A stretch of DNA of 64,000 nucleotides from Gordonia alkanivorans NBRC 16433 (GTDB lineage: Bacteria; Actinomycetota; Actinomycetes; Mycobacteriales; Mycobacteriaceae): NCBI RefSeq assembly GCF_000225505.1, contig NZ_BACI01000117.1, positions 60,987 through 124,986 of the forward strand, written 5' to 3'. The notes below the pieces were generated by a model, which saw only the letters and a program-made list of their open reading frames with translations, made no database searches and was not told the origin of the DNA. The first letter of the stretch is position 1. Every line of letters begins with the position of its first letter. A program made the translations under genes and the position numbers. Positions 18,686 through 27,147 of the stretch are shown piece after piece.

Positions 18686-19918
18686 CTACCCGCCCGCGGT
18701 TCCCGAAGGTGCCGGCGAGACCGCAGAGCTCGCCGGCACACTCGTCGGTCCGTAGACGACGCGGTTGATGGCGACGATCGCGCCGTCCTCCGGCGTGGGC
18801 ATCGGATCGCGGGTTCGCGGGAAGGTGACCGTGGCGGTGGCCGACGGCATCGGGGCGTCGCCGCGGAAGCCGAGTTCGGTGAGCAGCTTCAGCTGTTCGG
18901 GCTGTGATGCGTAGGAGATGAAGTCCGCGACCGCGTCGGCCGCGACGTCTCCGACCTCCGGGCCGGAGAGACGGATGATCGGGTAGTCCGCGATCGGCGT
19001 CGGTCCGGACGGGATCACCTCTGACAGCCGCGCGGGCTGGTCGGTCTTGGTGATCTGGTACAGCCGCTGCTCGGTGATCGGCACGGCGTGGATCTCGGCT
19101 TTGGCCGGGTCGGCGGCATTGGCGATCGCGGTGGCCGCGCCCTGCGGGGTTCCATCGGGCGAGAGCGGCGCGCCGCCGAGCATCGCCTTCACGCTGGAGG
19201 TCACCCGCGGCGACTCGGCGTCGGCGGTGGTCAGCGGGCCGGTCGTCCGTGTCACGCGGGTGGCGACGGCCTGCGCCGCCAGTGCACTGGCATCGGACTG
19301 GGCGCCGATCGGCATCGCCATGCGCAACGAGCCCCAGCCCTGCAGGCCGAACTCGGTGAGCGAGGCGTCGCGTTGCTGCAGGAGCGGGATCTGCGACCAG
19401 TCGAGCTGGTCGCCGGCGGCCTTGGCGAGTTCGGGCGAGACCGCGAGAACGACCGGTGTCGAGACGAGTGAACGGGAGTTGCCCTCGATCAGATCGGGTT
19501 TGGCCGTGGCCAGATCCGCCGACCACACCGACGACTGCGGCACCCAGGCAGCGGGGTAGGCACCCATCGACTCGGCGTCCCACTTCCCGGTCAGGCCGTC
19601 GAGGGTGATCTTCGCGTCGCCGGGCCGGACGGCGATGGTGACGCAGTGGTCGCGGACCACCGGTTTCGTGTTCGTGAAGGAGGTCGCGATCGCGGCGAGC
19701 CCGGGTGCGATGTCGGGGTCGGCGATGATCGGCACCGACGTGGCGCCCTCGACGCATTGGGCGGCGGCGTCGTCGGCCTGCCGGTTGATGCGGTCACCGA
19801 GGTCGCGCCAGGTGACCACGATGGCGGCGACGAGCAGAATCGACAGCAGTGCGAAGACGACACCTCGGCTGACGCCACGGTTGCGGATACTCTCGCCGCG
19901 GTTCCGATGATGTGCCAA
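18686..19918 (-). CDS. membrane-anchored substrate-binding-fold protein
   Basis: A protein of about 410 residues. The N-terminus is basic and is followed by one transmembrane helix (GVVFALLSILLVAAIVVTW, roughly residues 18-36). The rest is an extracytoplasmic domain like periplasmic solute-binding proteins (SBP_bac_11 type), with VPIIADPDIAPGLAAIATSF, SSVWSADLAT and AVADFISYASQPEQLKLL. It occupies the place of Rv1836c, next to glcB; as I recall, that mycobacterial protein also has a C-terminal von Willebrand A domain, which is absent here. TTG 19918 was chosen because AGGGAGGG lies 8 nt upstream; a GTG at 20011 is in frame but lacks a binding site. The C-terminus is serine/proline-rich. Confidence 0.72.
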   Translation of the reverse strand: MAHHRNRGESIRNRGVSRGVVFALLSILLVAAIVVTWRDLGDRINRQADDAAAQCVEGATSVPIIADPDIAPGLAAIATSFTNTKPVVRDHCVTIAVRPGDAKITLDGLTGKWDAESMGAYPAAWVPQSSVWSADLATAKPDLIEGNSRSLVSTPVVLAVSPELAKAAGDQLDWSQIPLLQQRDASLTEFGLQGWGSLRMAMPIGAQSDASALAAQAVATRVTRTTGPLTTADAESPRVTSSVKAMLGGAPLSPDGTPQGAATAIANAADPAKAEIHAVPITEQRLYQITKTDQPARLSEVIPSGPTPIADYPIIRLSGPEVGDVAADAVADFISYASQPEQLKLLTELGFRGDAPMPSATATVTFPRTRDPMPTPEDGAIVAINRVVYGPTSVPASSAVSPAPSGTAGG

Positions 19919-20053
19919 CGCCGATGCCCTCCCTGCTCTGAGCGTGCTGTCCCCGGGCTCCACCCGGTCGATGTGCAGCGCAGGGTACGACGATACGCCG
20001 TGCCGGTCCACCGGGGACCGGCACGGTCGTATCAGTGCGTCGTGACCGAGGTG

Positions 20054-22246
20054 TCAGCCGGCCGCGTTGGCGGCCTTGTACTCGCGGCGACGGCGATGCA
20101 GGATCGGCTCGGTGTAGCCGCTGGGCTGCGTCGTGCCCTCGAGGATCAGCTCCTTGGCCGCCTGGAAGGCGATGTTGGAGTCGAAGTCCGGGGCCATCGG
20201 CTTGTAGGCCTTGTCGCCGGCGTTCTGGCGGTCGACGACCGGGGCCATCCGCTCGAGCGATGCGACGATGTCGGCCTCGGAGACGATGCCGTGGCGCAGC
20301 CAGTTCGCCAGCAGCTGGCTGGAGATACGCAGGGTGGCGCGGTCCTCCATCAGTGCGACGTCGTGGATGTCGGGCACCTTCGAGCAGCCGACGCCGGCAT
20401 CGATCCAGCGGACCACGTAGCCCAGGATCGACTGGCAGTTGTTGTCGAGTTCCTGCTGCTTCTCCTCGTCGGACCAGTCGGTCTTCGCGGCCAGCGGCAC
20501 GGTGAGGATGTCGTCGACCGACGCCGGGTCGCGCTTGGCGATCTCGTCCTGACGTTCGAAGACGTCGACCTGGTGGTAGTGCAGCGCGTGCAGGGTCGCG
20601 GCGGTCGGCGAGGGCACCCATGCGGTGGTGGCGCCGGCCTTGGGGTGACCGATCTTCTGCTCGAGCATGTCGGCCATCAGGTCCGGCATGGCCCACATGC
20701 CCTTGCCGATCTGCGCCTTGTGCTGCAGGCCGGCGTGCAGGCCGGTGTCGACGTTGAAGTCCTCGTACGCCGCGATCCACTTCTGCTTTTTCATCTCGGC
20801 CTTGCGCACCATGGCGCCGGCCTCCATGGAGGTGTGGATCTCGTCGCCGGTGCGGTCGAGGAAGCCGGTGTTGATGAACACCACGCGCTCCGAGGCGGCC
20901 TTGATACATGCCTTCAGGTTGACCGTGGTGCGGCGTTCCTCGTCCATGATGCCGACCTTGAGCGTGTTGGCGGGCAGGCCGAGCACCTGCTCGACGCGAC
21001 CGAACAGCTCGACGGTGAAGGCGACCTCGTCGGGGCCGTGCATCTTCGGCTTCACGATGTAGACCGAACCGGTCCGCGAGTTCTGCAGACCCTCTGCGCT
21101 CAGGCCGTGGATGCCGATCAGCGAGGTGACCAGGCCGTCGAGGATGCCCTCGGGAACCTCATTGCCGTCGGCGTCGAGGATCGCGTCGTTGGTCATCAGG
21201 TGACCGACGTTGCGCACGAACAGCAGCGAACGGCCGTGGAGGTCGAAGCCGGTGCCGTCGGGAGCGGTGTACTCGCGGTTGCCGTTGAGCACACGGGTGA
21301 AGGTCTTGCCACCCTTGGTGACCTCTTCGGACAGATCGCCCTTGTTCAGGCCCAGCCAGTTGCGGTAGCCGGTGACCTTGTCCTCGGCGTCGACCGCGGC
21401 GACCGAGTCCTCGAAGTCCATGATCGTGGTGATCGCGGACTCGACGACGACGTCCTTGATGCCGGCCGGATCGGTGGAACCGATCGGCGAGGAGGGATCG
21501 ATCTCGATGTCGAGGTGAAGACCGTTGTTGCGCAGCAGGATCGAGGACGGTGAGCCGGCGTCGCCGCGGTAGCCGACGAAGGCGGCCGGATCGGCCAGCG
21601 TCGAGGTCGCGCCCCCGTCGAGGGTCACCTGCAGGGCGCCGTCCTGAACGGCGAAGGACCGCACGTCGGTGTAGCTGCACTGCTCGAGCGGGACCGCCTT
21701 GTCCAGGAAGTCCTTGGCGTAGGCGATGACCTTGTCGCCGCGCACCTTGTTGTACGACGAACCCTTCTCGGCGCCGTCGGTCTCCGGGATCGCGTCGGTG
21801 CCGTACAGGGCGTCGTAGAGCGAACCCCAGCGGGCGTTGGAGGCGTTCAGCGCGAACCGGGCGTTGAGGACCGGCACGACCAGCTGCGGACCGGCGGTCT
21901 CGGCGATCTCGCGGTCCACATTGCCGGTGGTGATCTGGAAGTCGGCCGGGACCTCGGCGAGGTAACCGATCTCGGTCAGGAAGGACTTGTAGGCGTCGAA
22001 ATCCGCAGAGCCCGGGGTGAGGTCGGCGCCCTGGTGATCGCGGTGCCAGGCGTCGATCTTGGTTTGCAGATCGTCGCGGACGGCGAGCAGCTCACGGTTG
22101 CGTGGGGCGAGGTCGGCGATCACCGATGCCGCACCCGACCAGAAGGCGTCGGCCTCTACACCGGTACCGGGCAACGCCTCGTTGTTGATGAAGTCGTACA
22201 GGACGGAAGCGACCTGCAACCCGTTGACGGTGATCCGGTCCGACAT
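20054..22246 (-). CDS. glcB: malate synthase G
   Basis: A 730-residue malate synthase of the G class, close to the mycobacterial GlcB length of 741. It condenses glyoxylate with acetyl-CoA to malate in the glyoxylate shunt. Recognisable segments include the TIMDFEDSVAAVDAEDK motif, GRSLLFVRNVGHLMTND, KPKMHGPDEV, the MDEERRTTVNL active-site strand and the KGMWAMPDLMADMLEQKIGHPKAGATTAWVPSPTAA region. The ATG at 22246 with AAAGG 6 nt upstream gives the family N-terminus MSDRITVNGLQV; the open frame to 22282 adds nothing homologous. Its location beside gcvP is shared with M. tuberculosis. Confidence 0.97.
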   Translation of the reverse strand: MSDRITVNGLQVASVLYDFINNEALPGTGVEADAFWSGAASVIADLAPRNRELLAVRDDLQTKIDAWHRDHQGADLTPGSADFDAYKSFLTEIGYLAEVPADFQITTGNVDREIAETAGPQLVVPVLNARFALNASNARWGSLYDALYGTDAIPETDGAEKGSSYNKVRGDKVIAYAKDFLDKAVPLEQCSYTDVRSFAVQDGALQVTLDGGATSTLADPAAFVGYRGDAGSPSSILLRNNGLHLDIEIDPSSPIGSTDPAGIKDVVVESAITTIMDFEDSVAAVDAEDKVTGYRNWLGLNKGDLSEEVTKGGKTFTRVLNGNREYTAPDGTGFDLHGRSLLFVRNVGHLMTNDAILDADGNEVPEGILDGLVTSLIGIHGLSAEGLQNSRTGSVYIVKPKMHGPDEVAFTVELFGRVEQVLGLPANTLKVGIMDEERRTTVNLKACIKAASERVVFINTGFLDRTGDEIHTSMEAGAMVRKAEMKKQKWIAAYEDFNVDTGLHAGLQHKAQIGKGMWAMPDLMADMLEQKIGHPKAGATTAWVPSPTAATLHALHYHQVDVFERQDEIAKRDPASVDDILTVPLAAKTDWSDEEKQQELDNNCQSILGYVVRWIDAGVGCSKVPDIHDVALMEDRATLRISSQLLANWLRHGIVSEADIVASLERMAPVVDRQNAGDKAYKPMAPDFDSNIAFQAAKELILEGTTQPSGYTEPILHRRRREYKAANAAG

Positions 22247-22321
22247 GATTGCCTTTCTCGAGCGAATGAAGACGACATCCATGCTACTAGCCGGTAACGC
22301 TGAACCGTACAGGCGTCCTGT

Positions 22322-23212
22322 TTAGGCGTGGCGAGCGATCTCGGCCAGGTGCGTACACCGCCCCAACACCTCCGCGCGGAGTTGTGTTCCGGCGTCGGCG
22401 ATGGCCGATTGTTCCCGGACGTATTCGGCTCGTCCGGCGGGGGTCTCGATCGGGACCGGCTCATATCCCAGGTGGCGCAGGTCGTACGGACTCGCACGCA
22501 TGTCGAGGTCACGAGCGCGCAGCGCCAGTTCGAAGCAGTCGACGGTGAGGTCGGCGGGCAACAGCGGCGCCAGGGTGAAGCAGTGCCGGTAGAGGTCCAT
22601 GGTCGCGTGCAGGCACCCCGGCTGTTCGTGGTCGATCTGCGACGCACGGTTCAGCTCGTTCTCGTTGCGCGGCCGCGCCGGCTCGGTGAAGAAGCGGTAC
22701 GCGTCGAAGTGCGTGCAGCGCAACGGCATCTGTTCGACGACCCGGTCGGTGCCGGCGGCACCCAGACGCAAGGGGATGTCGTGCCGGGTCTCGTCGGTGC
22801 GGTAGACCATGGCCCACTCGTGGAGCCCGAAGCAGCCCAGCCGGGCCGGACGCGCGGCGGTGGCGTCGAGCAGATCCACCGTGGCCTGCAGTGCGTCGCG
22901 GCGGCGTCGGACGTAGTCGATGCCCACGTGCACACCGGAGTCGGCACGTTCGTAGCCGCGCAGGGGCAGGAACTCGTCGGCGTCCTCGAGACGCACGCCG
23001 AAGCCCGGATGCCAGCGCAGCACATGGGACGGCCGCGACGAGTAGTAGGTGAACAGGAAGTCGACGACGGGATGCTTGCCGCCCTTGCGGCGCGCCTCCA
23101 GGTACGGACCGATGAGCGCGTCGACGCGTCCCTGATGCTCGTCGCGCCGGGCCCGCCACTCGCGGCCCGTCAACACGGTCTGCTCTTCCACGTGCGCGGT
23201 CACGGTCGTCAC
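22322..23212 (-). CDS. putative 3-methyladenine DNA glycosylase-like protein
   Basis: A 296-residue soluble protein of an actinobacterial family that databases commonly label 3-methyladenine DNA glycosylase. I recognise the family wording HPVVDFLFTYYSSRPSHVLRWHPG, LGCFGLHEWAMVY and CTHFDAYRFFT. I see no helix-hairpin-helix-GPD signature of AlkA or other canonical glycosylase motif, so the activity is unproven. Several conserved histidines and cysteines (CTHFDAYRF, DHEQPGCLHATMDL) could bind metal. The GTG start overlaps the stop of the upstream CBS gene by 4 nt, so it is the last gene of the gnd - guaB1 operon. No equivalent sits here in M. tuberculosis as I remember the locus. Confidence 0.7.
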   Translation of the reverse strand: MTTVTAHVEEQTVLTGREWRARRDEHQGRVDALIGPYLEARRKGGKHPVVDFLFTYYSSRPSHVLRWHPGFGVRLEDADEFLPLRGYERADSGVHVGIDYVRRRRDALQATVDLLDATAARPARLGCFGLHEWAMVYRTDETRHDIPLRLGAAGTDRVVEQMPLRCTHFDAYRFFTEPARPRNENELNRASQIDHEQPGCLHATMDLYRHCFTLAPLLPADLTVDCFELALRARDLDMRASPYDLRHLGYEPVPIETPAGRAEYVREQSAIADAGTQLRAEVLGRCTHLAEIARHA

Positions 23213-24282
23213 ACCCGGTGGGTCTCGTCCCGGACGTTGCCGACGAACTCCTCGACGAGGTCGGCGAGCGGGACGATGCCGATCGTGCGGCCGTTGTCGT
23301 CAACGACGGCGCCCAGGTGCGAGCTGGTGCGGCGCAGCACGGTGGTCGCCTCGTCGAGGGGTGTGTTGGACGCGATGACCGGCAGCGGGCGGATCTTGTC
23401 GACACCGATGATGGTGTCCGGGCCGATGTGCTCGTCGAGGATCTCGTCGAGGACGTCCTTCAGATGCAGGTAACCGGTGAACGTGCCGTCGGATCCGCGG
23501 ACCGGGAAGCGGGAGAACCCGGTCTCGCTGACGGCCTTCTCGACGGCGCCGAGTGTCGGGCCGATCCCGCCGGTCGCCGACACCTGGACCTTGACGCTGC
23601 GCATCTTCTCGAGGGGGATCATCACCTCGGCGACGGTGCGGCCGATGGACTGCAGAGCGCGGGTGAGGCGCTCGTGTTCCTCGGCATCGATGAGACCTTC
23701 CTGCTTGGACTCGCCGAGCATCTGCGCCAGCTCGCCCAGCGACACCGTGGACTCGAGTTCGTCCTTCGGTTCCACGCGCATCAGGCGCAGCGAGATGTTG
23801 GCGAGCCAGTTGTAGAAGGAGATGAGCGGACGCACCAGGCGGATGAACATCAGGTGCACCGGGACCAGCAGCATCGCCGCCGACTCGGGTCCCGCGAGGG
23901 CGATGTTCTTCGGCACCATCTCACCCAGCAGGATGTGCAGCACCACCACCAGCGACAACGCGATGGCGAACGAGATCGGGTGCAGCAGCGCGTGCGGCAC
24001 GTGCGCGAGTTCCAGCGGTTTCTCGATGAGGTGCGCGACCGCGGGTTCGCCGACGCGGCCGAGCAGGATCGAACAGATCGTGATGCCCAGCTGGGCGCCG
24101 GCCAGCATCAGCGACAGGTTCTCACCGGCCTTGATGACGGTTCGTGCACGACTCTTGCCGCTCTCGGCCAACGCCTCGAGCCGGTCGCGGCGCGCCGAGA
24201 TCAGCGAGAACTCGGCGCCGACGAAGAAGGCGTTGCCGCCCAGCAGTGCGAAGGCGAGGACGACAGCCCAGAGGTCACCCAT
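23209..24282 (-). CDS. DUF21-CBS membrane protein (CNNM/HlyC-type), short form
   Basis: A 357-residue protein with an N-terminal DUF21 (CNNM) transmembrane domain in about four segments (ALLGGNAFFVGAEFSLISARRDRLE, ITICSILLGRVG, SFAIALSLVVVLHILLGEMVPKN). A pair of CBS domains follows (about 215-350). It ends right after the CBS pair and has no CorC_HlyC domain, unlike its upstream neighbour. Proteins of this class are implicated in magnesium/cobalt efflux or ion homeostasis; the label hemolysin is historical. It matches Rv1841c by position and layout. Its ATG overlaps the end of the longer paralogue by 8 nt, and its stop overlaps the next gene. Confidence 0.88.
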   Translation of the reverse strand: MGDLWAVVLAFALLGGNAFFVGAEFSLISARRDRLEALAESGKSRARTVIKAGENLSLMLAGAQLGITICSILLGRVGEPAVAHLIEKPLELAHVPHALLHPISFAIALSLVVVLHILLGEMVPKNIALAGPESAAMLLVPVHLMFIRLVRPLISFYNWLANISLRLMRVEPKDELESTVSLGELAQMLGESKQEGLIDAEEHERLTRALQSIGRTVAEVMIPLEKMRSVKVQVSATGGIGPTLGAVEKAVSETGFSRFPVRGSDGTFTGYLHLKDVLDEILDEHIGPDTIIGVDKIRPLPVIASNTPLDEATTVLRRTSSHLGAVVDDNGRTIGIVPLADLVEEFVGNVRDETHRV

Positions 24283-25696
24283 CTCCGGCCTCCGTGTCTC
24301 GTGGCTCGTCGCCGAGGGAGTCGCCGGCGGGGGCCGGTCGCAATGCGACGACGTCGATGCGTCGGCCGTCCATCTGGGCGACGGTGGCCCGCCAGGTGAT
24401 GTCGTCGCGGGCTTCGGGCATCTCGGGCGAGTCGTCGTCGCCGTCGCCGACCGGGGAGCGGCGGGGCAGGTCGACGACGTCGTCGACCGTGGGAATGCGT
24501 CCGAGGCAGTACATGATCAGGCCGCCGAGCGTGTCGTACGGACCGTCGGGGGCGTGATAGCCGGTCGCGTCGTAGAGCTCGTCGATGCGCAGCAGCCCCG
24601 CACAGAGATAGCCGTTGCCGTCGATCGCGACGTCGGCGCGCTCGTCGTCGTGTTCGTCGGTGACGTCGCCGAGGATCTCCTCGATGAGGTCCTCGGTGGT
24701 GACGATGCCCGCGGTCCCGCCGTATTCGTCGATGACGACGCACAGCTCCATGCCGTCGGCGCGGATGCGTTGCATCAGAGCGTCGCCGTCGAGGCTGGCG
24801 GGGACGCGCGGCACGCTGCGTGCGATCGAGGTGACGCGCGTGGTGGCCTGACGCTCGGGCGGGATGGTGAACGCCTGCTTGATGTGGACCACGCCGACGA
24901 GGTCGTCGAGGTCACCGTCGACGACGACGGGGAAACGCGAGTGCCCGGTGCGCGACGACGCCATCACGAGATCGCGGACGGTGTCCTCGCGGTCGAGGGT
25001 GTCGATGGTGACTCGCGGCGTCATCAGATCCTCGGCGGTCAGCTCACCGAAGCGCAGCGAACGGTCCACCAGCGTGGCGGTCTGCTCGTCGAGCGCGCCG
25101 CGCCGGGCCGAGTTGCGGACCAGCGACACGAGTTCCTGCGGTGAGCGGGCCGAGGCGAGCTCGTCGGTCGGTTCGATGCCCAACCGGCGGACGATCCAGT
25201 TCGCGGTGCCGTTGAGTCCGTTGATCGCCCAGCGGAAGACCGCGGAGAACGCCGTCATCGGACCCGATGTGGCACGGGCGACGGCCAGCGACTTGGCGAT
25301 CGCGAGATTCTTCGGGATCAGCTCACCCAGGACCATCGACAGCGACGTGGCGATGACGAGAGCGAGGATCAGCGACGTCGCCGAGGCGACCGAGGGACTC
25401 ACCCCGGCCGCTTCCAGCGGCGGCTTGATGATGCGGGCGAGGACGGGTTCGGCGATGTAGCCGGTGATCAGCGTGGTGATCGTGATGCCGAGCTGGGCGC
25501 CGGACAACTGGAACGACAGCGTCGAATGCGCGCGCTGCACCAGCCGTGCGCGCCGGTCCCCGCGCTTGGCCACGTCCGCCGAGATCGTCGAGCGTTCCAA
25601 GGCGGTCAACGAGAACTCGGCAGCGACGAACAGCGCCGTGCCCAGCGTGAGGGCGATGAAGCCGATCAGGCTGGCGACGAGAAGCAGGATCTCCAC
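24275..25696 (-). CDS. DUF21-CBS-CorC_HlyC membrane protein (CNNM/HlyC-type)
   Basis: A 473-residue protein. It has an N-terminal CNNM/DUF21 domain (VASLIGFIALTLGTALFVAAEFSLTALERS, SMVLGELIPKNLAIAKS), then a CBS pair (about 210-340, with LMTPRVTIDTLDREDTV and VVIDEYGGTAGIVTTEDLIEEI) and a C-terminal CorC_HlyC transporter-associated domain (LPRRSPVGDGDDDSPE tail). It is a likely divalent-cation homeostasis protein, equivalent to Rv1842c. GTG 25696 starts 1 nt after the guaB1 stop. The open frame extends to 25924 within guaB1, but that part is antihomologous. Co-translation with the short paralogue suggests a heteromeric partner. Confidence 0.9.
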   Translation of the reverse strand: MEILLLVASLIGFIALTLGTALFVAAEFSLTALERSTISADVAKRGDRRARLVQRAHSTLSFQLSGAQLGITITTLITGYIAEPVLARIIKPPLEAAGVSPSVASATSLILALVIATSLSMVLGELIPKNLAIAKSLAVARATSGPMTAFSAVFRWAINGLNGTANWIVRRLGIEPTDELASARSPQELVSLVRNSARRGALDEQTATLVDRSLRFGELTAEDLMTPRVTIDTLDREDTVRDLVMASSRTGHSRFPVVVDGDLDDLVGVVHIKQAFTIPPERQATTRVTSIARSVPRVPASLDGDALMQRIRADGMELCVVIDEYGGTAGIVTTEDLIEEILGDVTDEHDDERADVAIDGNGYLCAGLLRIDELYDATGYHAPDGPYDTLGGLIMYCLGRIPTVDDVVDLPRRSPVGDGDDDSPEMPEARDDITWRATVAQMDGRRIDVVALRPAPAGDSLGDEPRDTEAGDG

Positions 25697-25697
25697 G

Positions 25698-27131
25698 TCA
25701 CCACCCGCCCGGCAGGGGACGCCCTTCGGCGAAACCGGCGGGCGACTGGACTCCGAGGACGACCTTGTCGTGCAGTTCCCGCAGGTTCCTGGCCCCCGTA
25801 TAGGTTGCGGTGCTGCGAATCCCGGAACAGATGTGGTCGATGAGGTCCTCGACGCCGGGACGATCGGGATCGAGCCGGATCCGGGACGACGAGATGCCCT
25901 CCTCGAAGAGACTCTTGCGGGCACGGTCGTACGGGCTGTCGCCGGTCGACCGCGCGGCCACCGCCCGCTTCGACGCCATACCGAAACTCACCTTGTACGG
26001 GCCCTGCTCGTCCTCGAGGAGATCGCCGGGTGATTCGTGGGTGCCCGCGAACCACGAGCCCACCATCACGTTCGACGCACCGGCCGCCAGCGCCAGGGCG
26101 ATGTCGCGCGGATGACGGACACCGCCGTCGGCCCACACCGACGCACCGTGACTCGCTGCGACCCCGGCACATTCGGCCACCGCGGAGAACTGCGGCCGAC
26201 CCACGCCGGTCATCATCCGGGTGGTGCACATCGCGCCCGGGCCGACGCCGACCTTGATGATCGACGCGCCGGCGGCGATGAGGTCGAGGGTGCCCTCCGC
26301 GGAGACCACGTTGCCCGCCGCGATCGGGACACCGAGTCCCGCATCGGCGACCGACTTCAGTGCGGTCAGCATCTTCTCCTGATGCCCGTGCGCGGTGTCC
26401 ATGACGAGCACATCGGCACCGGCCGCGACGAGCGCGCGGGCCTTGCCGACCACGTCGCCGTTGATCCCGACGGCCGCGGCGATCCGCAGCTTGCCGGACG
26501 CGTCGACGTTCGGTTCGTAGATCGCGTGGCGCAGCGCGCCCACGCGGTTCAGGAGACCCGCCAGCTTGCCGTCGGCGTCGACGAGCACGGCGACGCCGAG
26601 GTGGAGGTCGCCGAGCGCGTCGAACACCTCGCGGGGCGGGGTGTCGACGGGCAGGGTGACGATGTCGGGGTCGAGGACCTCGCGGACCCGGGCGAAGCGG
26701 TCGACGTCGCGGCACCGCTTCTCGGTGACGACACCCACCGGGCGTCCGTCCTCGGCGACGACCGCGACGCCGTGGGATCGCTTGGGGATCAACGCGACCG
26801 CATCGGACACCGAATCCGACGGGGTGAGCGTGACCGGGGTGTCGGCCACGAGGTGGCGCGATTTCACGAACGCGATCGACGACGCGACGGCCTCGATGGG
26901 AAGATCCTGCGGGAGGACCACGAGTCCGCCGCGGCGCGCGACCGTCTCGGCCATGCGCTTGCCCGCGACCGCCGTCATGTTCGCCACGACGATCGGGATG
27001 GTGGTCCCGCTGCCGTCCGAGGTCGACAGGTCGACATCGAATCGCGAACTGACATCAGACCTGTTGGGGACGATGAAGACATCGTCGTAGGTCAGGTCGT
27101 GGGTCGGCCGATGGCCTTCGATGAATCGCAC
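25698..27131 (-). CDS. guaB1: GuaB1, IMPDH-family GMP reductase with CBS domains
   Basis: A 477-residue member of the IMP dehydrogenase/GMP reductase family. The (beta/alpha)8 barrel is interrupted by two CBS domains (about 95-210, LTPSDSVSDAVALIPKRSHG). The catalytic loop is KVGVGPGAMCTTRMMTG, with the active cysteine. The mycobacterial GuaB1 has been shown to act as a GMP reductase (GMP to IMP, NADPH) regulated through its CBS domains, and the same role is likely here. It lies 16 bp after gnd and 1 nt before the CNNM gene, so the five genes form one operon. Confidence 0.92.
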   Translation of the reverse strand: MRFIEGHRPTHDLTYDDVFIVPNRSDVSSRFDVDLSTSDGSGTTIPIVVANMTAVAGKRMAETVARRGGLVVLPQDLPIEAVASSIAFVKSRHLVADTPVTLTPSDSVSDAVALIPKRSHGVAVVAEDGRPVGVVTEKRCRDVDRFARVREVLDPDIVTLPVDTPPREVFDALGDLHLGVAVLVDADGKLAGLLNRVGALRHAIYEPNVDASGKLRIAAAVGINGDVVGKARALVAAGADVLVMDTAHGHQEKMLTALKSVADAGLGVPIAAGNVVSAEGTLDLIAAGASIIKVGVGPGAMCTTRMMTGVGRPQFSAVAECAGVAASHGASVWADGGVRHPRDIALALAAGASNVMVGSWFAGTHESPGDLLEDEQGPYKVSFGMASKRAVAARSTGDSPYDRARKSLFEEGISSSRIRLDPDRPGVEDLIDHICSGIRSTATYTGARNLRELHDKVVLGVQSPAGFAEGRPLPGGW

Positions 27132-27147
27132 CGGTTCTCGCAGGCTC

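Noticed and set aside
19646..21553. 635-codon ORF antisense to the binding protein and glcB
   Set aside because: A valine/aspartate/arginine-rich shadow frame; it spans two real genes and their spacer.
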